A DNA stretch of 64,000 nt from JAJRRS01 sp965230275 (GTDB taxonomy: Bacteria > Planctomycetota > Phycisphaerae > Phycisphaerales > Phycisphaeraceae): contig CBDDKO010000002.1 in NCBI GenBank assembly GCA_965230275.1, forward strand, positions 1,364,001 through 1,428,000. The letters run 5' to 3'. Under the pieces are notes generated by a model, which saw only the letters and a list, made by a program, of their open reading frames with translations, did not search any database and was not told the origin of the DNA. Made by a program: the position numbers and the translations under genes. Shown piece by piece: positions 55,399 through 64,000 of this stretch. The stretch's first letter is position 1. Each line of letters starts with the position of its first letter.

Positions 55399-55509
55399 TC
55401 ACTGCCAAGGCAACCAGCCCTGCGACCGCGCATAGCCCGCCGCCATCCAGCCGAGCGCCAGCCCGACGATCGCCGCGATGATCCGGATTTGCCTGCGCGT
55501 CAGTTTCAT
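55399..55509 (-). CDS. Possible 36-residue membrane peptide downstream of secA
   Basis: ATG at 55509, stop at 55399. The peptide begins MKLTRRQIRIIAAIVGLALG and continues WMAAGYARSQGWLPWQ: a basic start, one membrane helix and an aromatic tail. Codons are high-GC and look like real coding use. It follows secA on the same strand, 85 nt after its stop, with a palindromic repeat between. No clear Shine-Dalgarno is visible. Confidence 0.4.
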   Translation of the reverse strand: MKLTRRQIRIIAAIVGLALGWMAAGYARSQGWLPWQ

Positions 55510-55532
55510 GAGTGTTGTGCTTCACAATGCAT

Positions 55533-55581
55533 GCGAGCCGCGTCGTGCCGACGCGGTCTGCCCAGACACACGGCGGCTCGC
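55533..55581. repeat. CGAGCCGC palindromic repeat, copy 1 (after secA)
   Basis: CGAGCCGC and GGCGGCTCG form the outer arms; GCGTCG-TGC-CGACGC is an inner hairpin. A close copy is at 59682-59730 on the other side of secA, in the same orientation. Confidence 0.82.
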
Positions 55582-55594
55582 TTCACCTGGTGCC

Positions 55595-59605
<4,011 letters not shown>

Positions 59606-59681
59606 GATGGTTCTCTGTTTTCGTTATTCGGGGAATCCGGGGTTCGGGTATCGGCGTTTGGTGATGCCCAATGTTCGCTCC

Positions 59682-59730
59682 GCGAGCCGCGTCGTGTCGA
59701 CGCGGTCCGCCGTGATACACGACGGCTCGC
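59682..59730. repeat. CGAGCCGC palindromic repeat, copy 2 (before secA)
   Basis: CGAGCCGCGTCGTGTCGACG and on to ACGACGGCTCG, with the same inner hairpin GCGTCG-TGT-CGACGC as the copy at 55533-55581. The two copies bracket secA. Confidence 0.82.
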
Positions 59731-59818
59731 AATGTGTTAACCACCAAGACGAACATTGCACATCACATGTGCTTGCACATAAGAACAGTTTGGGATGTAG
59801 AAAACTTAGCCGCGTCGA

Positions 59819-60226
59819 TCAGAACGATGTCGCGGGCGGGGGGAGGTTCAGCAGGTGTTCGCCGATCGGCGGACGTGCGTCGCACCGGGGGATGTTGTCG
59901 TATGGCCGAAGAGCCGTCGGCTTGTCTTCGCCCTGCCACACGTCGGCGTCACGGCCGAGATGCACCGCCTGATGGGCAGGCACCCGGCAGAGCTTGCGGG
60001 CCGCTTCGTTGAGATTCGACAATAGCGCCGCGACCGACTCGCGCTCAGACGCCGTGGTCGCGTGCCGGCTGAGGCTCTGGGCCACCACCGCCGCCGACGC
60101 CCCATCGGACATCGCGCCGATGCACAGCAACACCGACAGCGCCAGGGTCAGTCCCGATAGACCACCCTGCCCGCCGCTCGGCCCGCCCGCCTGGCCGATA
60201 ACTTGCTGTGATTCGTGTTGCTTCAC
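59819..60226 (-). CDS. Hypothetical single-pass membrane or exported protein
   Basis: 135 residues from a GTG at 60226 (AGGA just upstream). A longer frame to 60385 overlaps the end of the neighbouring gene and is less likely. One hydrophobic segment (LSGLTLALSVLLCIGAMSDG) is followed by a soluble domain with ERESVAALLSNLNEAARKLC and a Pro-rich end. No family recognised. It lies between the LEPR-XLL protein gene and secA, all on the same strand. Confidence 0.5.
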   Translation of the reverse strand: MKQHESQQVIGQAGGPSGGQGGLSGLTLALSVLLCIGAMSDGASAAVVAQSLSRHATTASERESVAALLSNLNEAARKLCRVPAHQAVHLGRDADVWQGEDKPTALRPYDNIPRCDARPPIGEHLLNLPPPATSF

Positions 60227-60315
60227 AGTCCTACTATTATCGTCAACCAAACGCCCGCGGGCAACTACCGGCAACCCACGAAGACAGAGAAAGCTGGTTA
60301 TGGGCCCCGGGGAGG

Positions 60316-62718
60316 CTATAGCCGAAGCCGTTCGAGGCTCTTCGGGCCGTCGTAACGCCTCAGCCTGCGGTACTTCAGCCCCCAATCCTCGACGGCCTCA
60401 TTGTGCCTGACGTCGTCCACACTCACGGTCCCAAGCCGCCACGCCGAGACGCTAGAGTCCGCGAACAGCCCCACGTCCACCGCCCCGATCGTGTGCCGGT
60501 TCATCAGGCCATGCGTCGGCACCAGGCCCTGCATGGTCGCCAGGCCCAAGGTGTCCGCGCCGGCCATCACCCGGCTGTTCGCCATCTGCGCCGCTCGGAT
60601 CGTCTGGATCGATGACGCACCATTGACGCGCGTCCGCCTCATCGCACGACCAACCTCCAACCGCTCCATGCTTAAGACCGCCTCGGCGTCCGTGAATGTC
60701 AGCGTGCTGCGCAGCAGATCACGCCGGATCTGGATGGACTCGGCACTCGGCGTGACAAGCTGCATCCCGTCGGCTTTGATCGCTTTGACCTGCTTGATCG
60801 GCGAATCGACTTCGATCTTGCCGGATAGCGACTTGGCTGCGATCTTCACCCCGGTCGTGAGGTTGGGGTTCTGCATCATCAGCCCGCCAAGCTTCCCGAT
60901 GTTCATCGACTTGATCAGGCCACGCCCGAGCATCTGGATCGAATCAAAATTGACTTGTGGCGCAATCAGCTGCCCCAGCGGGACCGTGCCGGTTAGCGAA
61001 TCGATCGATGGCGTTACCGCCCTCTGGCCGTCCTCCGGCTTACCTGTCACATCGATCTTCAGCCGGCTACGGCCGCTGGTCCCGGTCAGTTTGATGTCAC
61101 GGATAGTCGCATCGCCCAGCACGTCGATCGCGTTGCCCAGGTCATAAGCGCGCCTGCCATCGATATCAAGGATCACCTCGGCCGACCCGCGCCCCGCAAC
61201 CGAGACCTCCACCAGCCGCCCGTCAGAAGCCTGACGGAAACGCAGCGGCTTGTCCGCCGTCACCGTCACGGCTTGGCCGGATTCGAAGAACTCATGGTAG
61301 GCATTACTGCTGCCGTTTCGCTTTACCGTGACCGCAACAACCCGACCGTCTTCAGGCAGCTTTTCGCCGGGCGCAAGTTCGACCTGAATCCTGTAGCCAT
61401 CCGATCCATCGCTGTCGTAGCCCAGCAGGTCATCCAACTCCCCATCGGCGTCTTTGTCTAAAAAGAACAGCACACGATCGATCGTGGGGATATCCGTTGA
61501 GTTCACATGCGCCGTGATTTCGATCGGCTTGTCGTGAATCAACAGGTCATGTCCGAAGTCGAGCCCAAAGACGGTCGGCGGGACGGCGACGGGGGGCAGC
61601 GGGGTGCCGGCATTCCAGTTTCTCAGGATGATGTCAAGGTCATGCAGACCCACATACCCATCGCCTCCCAGATTGAAGCCGTAACCGGGCTCAACCCCGC
61701 CGTAGGGTGTCGTTGGGTCCCAATTCGAGAGCACATTCTTGTATTCATCCGCCGTCAGATTCGTCGGCTTACCTGAAGCCCCAAACACCACCGGCTCATC
61801 CGTCGATACAGCCGACATCCCGTGGCCAAAACTACCCAGGCCATCGCTATCTATGCCGTAACGGTAGTAGACCGGCCTCATCAACAAGTGACTGGAAAAG
61901 TCGGCCAACGCGTCGGGCAGGTCCAGCCCGATCGAAAAAACGTTGTCGGACTGTGGCTTCAAACGCCGGCCGATTGTCTGCGCGCCCAGATACAGGTCCT
62001 CGCTATCTAACTGACGATCAGAAGAGGCATAAAACTTCAATACAAGCGTCTTGCCCCGATAGCTGTCGGCCCCGTCGTTGGTCAGGATGACCGGAACCTG
62101 TACACGTGTACCGGTCTGAAATGCATCTTCCATCCATAGACCATTGAAGACGTACCCCAACTCGGGCTCGTTATCAATGACCGTAAACGATAACCCGTCT
62201 ACGCCTTCGGCCGTAGTGAGTTCGACCGTATGCACATCCGAGCCCGGCAATGAAGGCAGGTGATAGTATTCCGTGTCCAACCGGATCGTGTGTACGCCTT
62301 CGCTCAATCCGCTTATCACAAACAAGCCATCCGAATCGGTTACCGCCGACGCCTCACCGGGATTCAGTACGCCGTCACCGTTGACGTCATCGAAAACAGT
62401 CGCCCACTCGCTGGCATGTTCCTCAGGATCCCAAAGCCCGTCACGGTCTGAATCAATGAACACGCGCCCGGCAACCTCCCCGGCGGCACGGGGGTGGACC
62501 ACATCGGGCAGGTAGAACCGGTAGTCTTCACCGATGTTCGAGTCTGTTGTATGAGTCCAGTCAGGCAGGTCGCCTGCGATCCCGCTGCCCGACAGCAACA
62601 GCCTCGGCTCCAGCGTCTCCATCTGCGGGGCCGACGCATGGCCGCCTCGCCGGTCGCGCCGTTCGGCTTCCGCTTGCTCACCGCATTGTTTCTTCGTCCG
62701 GAATCTCGGCCACCACAT
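60316..62718 (-). CDS. LEPR-XLL secreted protein with SdrD-B-like and dockerin-like regions
   Basis: About 800 residues from ATG 62718 (GGGGGCAAGG upstream; ATG 62778 is an alternative). The N-terminus is basic and then has METLEPRLLLSG, the LEPR-XLL motif of large planctomycete surface proteins. Next is an SdrD-B/Cna-B-like domain with calcium-type loops (VAGRVFIDSDRDGLWDPEE; DDVNGDGVLNPGE). One dockerin-like loop (GGDGYVGLHDLDIILRNW) lies mid-protein. The last 250 residues form short repeated strands, beta-helix-like (SMNIGKLGGLMMQNPNLTTG). No PEP-CTERM tail. Likely a cell-surface structural protein; function unknown. Confidence 0.78.
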   Translation of the reverse strand: MWWPRFRTKKQCGEQAEAERRDRRGGHASAPQMETLEPRLLLSGSGIAGDLPDWTHTTDSNIGEDYRFYLPDVVHPRAAGEVAGRVFIDSDRDGLWDPEEHASEWATVFDDVNGDGVLNPGEASAVTDSDGLFVISGLSEGVHTIRLDTEYYHLPSLPGSDVHTVELTTAEGVDGLSFTVIDNEPELGYVFNGLWMEDAFQTGTRVQVPVILTNDGADSYRGKTLVLKFYASSDRQLDSEDLYLGAQTIGRRLKPQSDNVFSIGLDLPDALADFSSHLLMRPVYYRYGIDSDGLGSFGHGMSAVSTDEPVVFGASGKPTNLTADEYKNVLSNWDPTTPYGGVEPGYGFNLGGDGYVGLHDLDIILRNWNAGTPLPPVAVPPTVFGLDFGHDLLIHDKPIEITAHVNSTDIPTIDRVLFFLDKDADGELDDLLGYDSDGSDGYRIQVELAPGEKLPEDGRVVAVTVKRNGSSNAYHEFFESGQAVTVTADKPLRFRQASDGRLVEVSVAGRGSAEVILDIDGRRAYDLGNAIDVLGDATIRDIKLTGTSGRSRLKIDVTGKPEDGQRAVTPSIDSLTGTVPLGQLIAPQVNFDSIQMLGRGLIKSMNIGKLGGLMMQNPNLTTGVKIAAKSLSGKIEVDSPIKQVKAIKADGMQLVTPSAESIQIRRDLLRSTLTFTDAEAVLSMERLEVGRAMRRTRVNGASSIQTIRAAQMANSRVMAGADTLGLATMQGLVPTHGLMNRHTIGAVDVGLFADSSVSAWRLGTVSVDDVRHNEAVEDWGLKYRRLRRYDGPKSLERLRL

Positions 62719-62996
62719 ACCTTGCCCCCTAAGGCCTGACCCACGACCTTGCACATCGCAAACGTCGCAGTAGATCAATAAAAGATAATCACGAAACAGA
62801 ACTTACTCTACCACCATGTCCTTTGACACTCAAGTACTTATCCGGAACAGATTAACATTCATTGTGCTTATCGGACACACGCCACGCCGCCGCCCAAGCC
62901 CCCCGCCGGTTGGCCCCGGGCCTGACCAGCGATATCATCGCCGGACCAAAACAATCATCACCACACACCCAAACCACCCTCCCGCCCGGAATCCTC

Positions 62997-64000
62997 ATGA
63001 ATATCCACGAATACCAGTCCCGCGACCTGCTCGAGAAGTTTGGCGTCCCCGTCCCGGCGGGGATCGTCGTCGATTCCGCCCAAGGCGCGGGCGAGGCCTT
63101 TGACGAACTCGCCAATAAGCACGGCTCGACACTCGCCGTCGTCAAGGCACAGGTCCACGCAGGCGGTCGCGGCAAGGGCGGCGGGGTCAAGCTCGTCAAG
63201 AGCGCCGCCGAAGCACGCGAGGCCGCCGAGGCGATTCTGAGTAAGCCACTGATCACCCCGCAGACCACCGCCGAGGGCGTCACCGTCCACAAGCTGCTGA
63301 TCGCCGCCGGCGTCGACATCGAGAAAGAGTACTACCTCGCCATCGCCGTAGACCGAGCCGCGGGCAATCCCGTACTCATCGCCTCGACCGAAGGCGGCAT
63401 GGACATCGAAGCTGTTGCCCACGACACCCCCGACAAGATCCTCCGCGAACCGATCGACCCCGTCGCCGGCCTGCTCGGCTACCAGGCGCGCAAGATCGCG
63501 TTCCTCTTAGGCTTCAAAGGCAAGGCCGTCGGCCAGGCCGCGAAGATCATGACCAAGCTCGTCAAGCTCTTCCTCAATACCGACGCCAGCCTCGCCGAGA
63601 TCAACCCGCTGATCCTCACGCCGGCCGATGAAGAAAACCCCGACGGCCAGGTCCTCGCCATCGACGCCAAGATCAACTTCGACGACAACGCGCTGTTCCG
63701 CCACGACGACATCGCCGCGCTCGCCGACCCGAACGAGGAAGACGCCGACGAAGCCCACGCCAACAAGTTCGGCCTGACCTACATCAAGCTCGACGGCAAC
63801 ATCGGCTGCCTGGTCAACGGCGCCGGCCTCGCCATGGCGACCATGGACATCATCAAGCTCCACGGCCAGGAGCCCGCCAACTTCCTCGACGTCGGCGGCT
63901 CGGCTTCCGAAGAGGCCGTCACCGAGGCCTTCCGCATCATCCTCGCCGACCAGAACGTCAAGGGCGTGCTGGTCAACATCTTCGGCGGGATCGCCAAGTG
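62997..64000 (+). CDS. sucC: Succinyl-CoA ligase (ADP-forming) beta subunit, 3' partial
   Basis: Open to the right edge, with about 334 of an expected 390-400 codons present. It starts MNIHEYQSRDLLEKFGVPVP, the standard SucC opening. It continues with KAQVHAGGRGKGGGVKLVKS (ATP-grasp glycine-rich loop), EINPLILTP, INFDDNALFRHDD, the GNIGCLVNGAGLAMATMD segment and NFLDVGGSAS, ending in VNIFGGIAK. The enzyme makes ATP or GTP while converting succinyl-CoA to succinate in the TCA cycle. SucD would be expected just outside the window. Confidence 0.96.
   Translation, partial: MNIHEYQSRDLLEKFGVPVPAGIVVDSAQGAGEAFDELANKHGSTLAVVKAQVHAGGRGKGGGVKLVKSAAEAREAAEAILSKPLITPQTTAEGVTVHKLLIAAGVDIEKEYYLAIAVDRAAGNPVLIASTEGGMDIEAVAHDTPDKILREPIDPVAGLLGYQARKIAFLLGFKGKAVGQAAKIMTKLVKLFLNTDASLAEINPLILTPADEENPDGQVLAIDAKINFDDNALFRHDDIAALADPNEEDADEAHANKFGLTYIKLDGNIGCLVNGAGLAMATMDIIKLHGQEPANFLDVGGSASEEAVTEAFRIILADQNVKGVLVNIFGGIAK

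Overview
The window looks like a chromosomal segment of a planctomycete of the class Phycisphaerae. The evidence is high-GC coding sequence, many secreted proteins ending in paired dockerin-like repeats (GDLDGDGFVGLDDLD..LNNWN) followed by PEP-CTERM tails, an LEPR-XLL protein, an oversized SecA, prepilin-type H-X9-DG-like proteins, and dispersed palindromic repeats. The assignment rests on gene content, not on a marker gene. Both edges cut genes: a secretin at the left and sucC at the right.

Layout. 0-10 kb: partial secretin, a WecA/MraY-type sugar-phosphate transferase, a GHL10-like hydrolase, a LamG protein, a broken PEP-CTERM gene, aspC, then an AT-richer patch (about 8.6-10.3 kb) with two orphan genes and RAYT-type repeats. 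10-21.7 kb: an XRE regulator plus membrane protein pair under a palindromic operator, purL, polA, an orphan membrane protein, a possible barrel hydrolase, a Zincin_1 protease and rlmN. 21.9-29.2 kb: two tandem paralogous membrane PAS-GGDEF-EAL proteins. 29-39 kb: tRNA-Arg(CCG), a sulfotransferase, two paralogous PEP-CTERM proteins, an AlkP-fold/TPR protein, a pseudopilin with a trypsin-like protease, and a FapA/DUF342 protein. 39-47.5 kb: a secreted GH57 amylase-like enzyme, a secreted clan GH-A-like enzyme, a double YHS protein, a UDG-family protein and a small membrane protein. 47.5-64 kb: SulP, HlyIII, small secreted or membrane proteins, one complete insertion sequence, an FHA protein, hemW, secA, an LEPR-XLL protein and sucC.

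Two themes connect the genes. The first is export and surface polysaccharide work: secretin, pseudopilin, SecA, PEP-CTERM/dockerin enzymes, the sugar-phosphate transferase and the sulfotransferase. No exosortase or cohesin is visible here. The second is housekeeping (purL, polA, aspC, rlmN, hemW, secA, sucC).

The most unusual content is the repeats. A family of 7-nt-period repeats (GGGATCA, GGGAACA, GGGGTTT, ACCAACC and variants) occurs at eight loci. In purL, rlmN and hemW they sit inside conserved enzyme genes without breaking the frame. The rlmN and hemW copies share an architecture that looks like a palindromic, peptide-encoding insertion element. The other four loci abut start or stop codons. 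Separately, a 978-bp IS lies exactly in the loop of a REP-like hairpin with a 4-bp target duplication.
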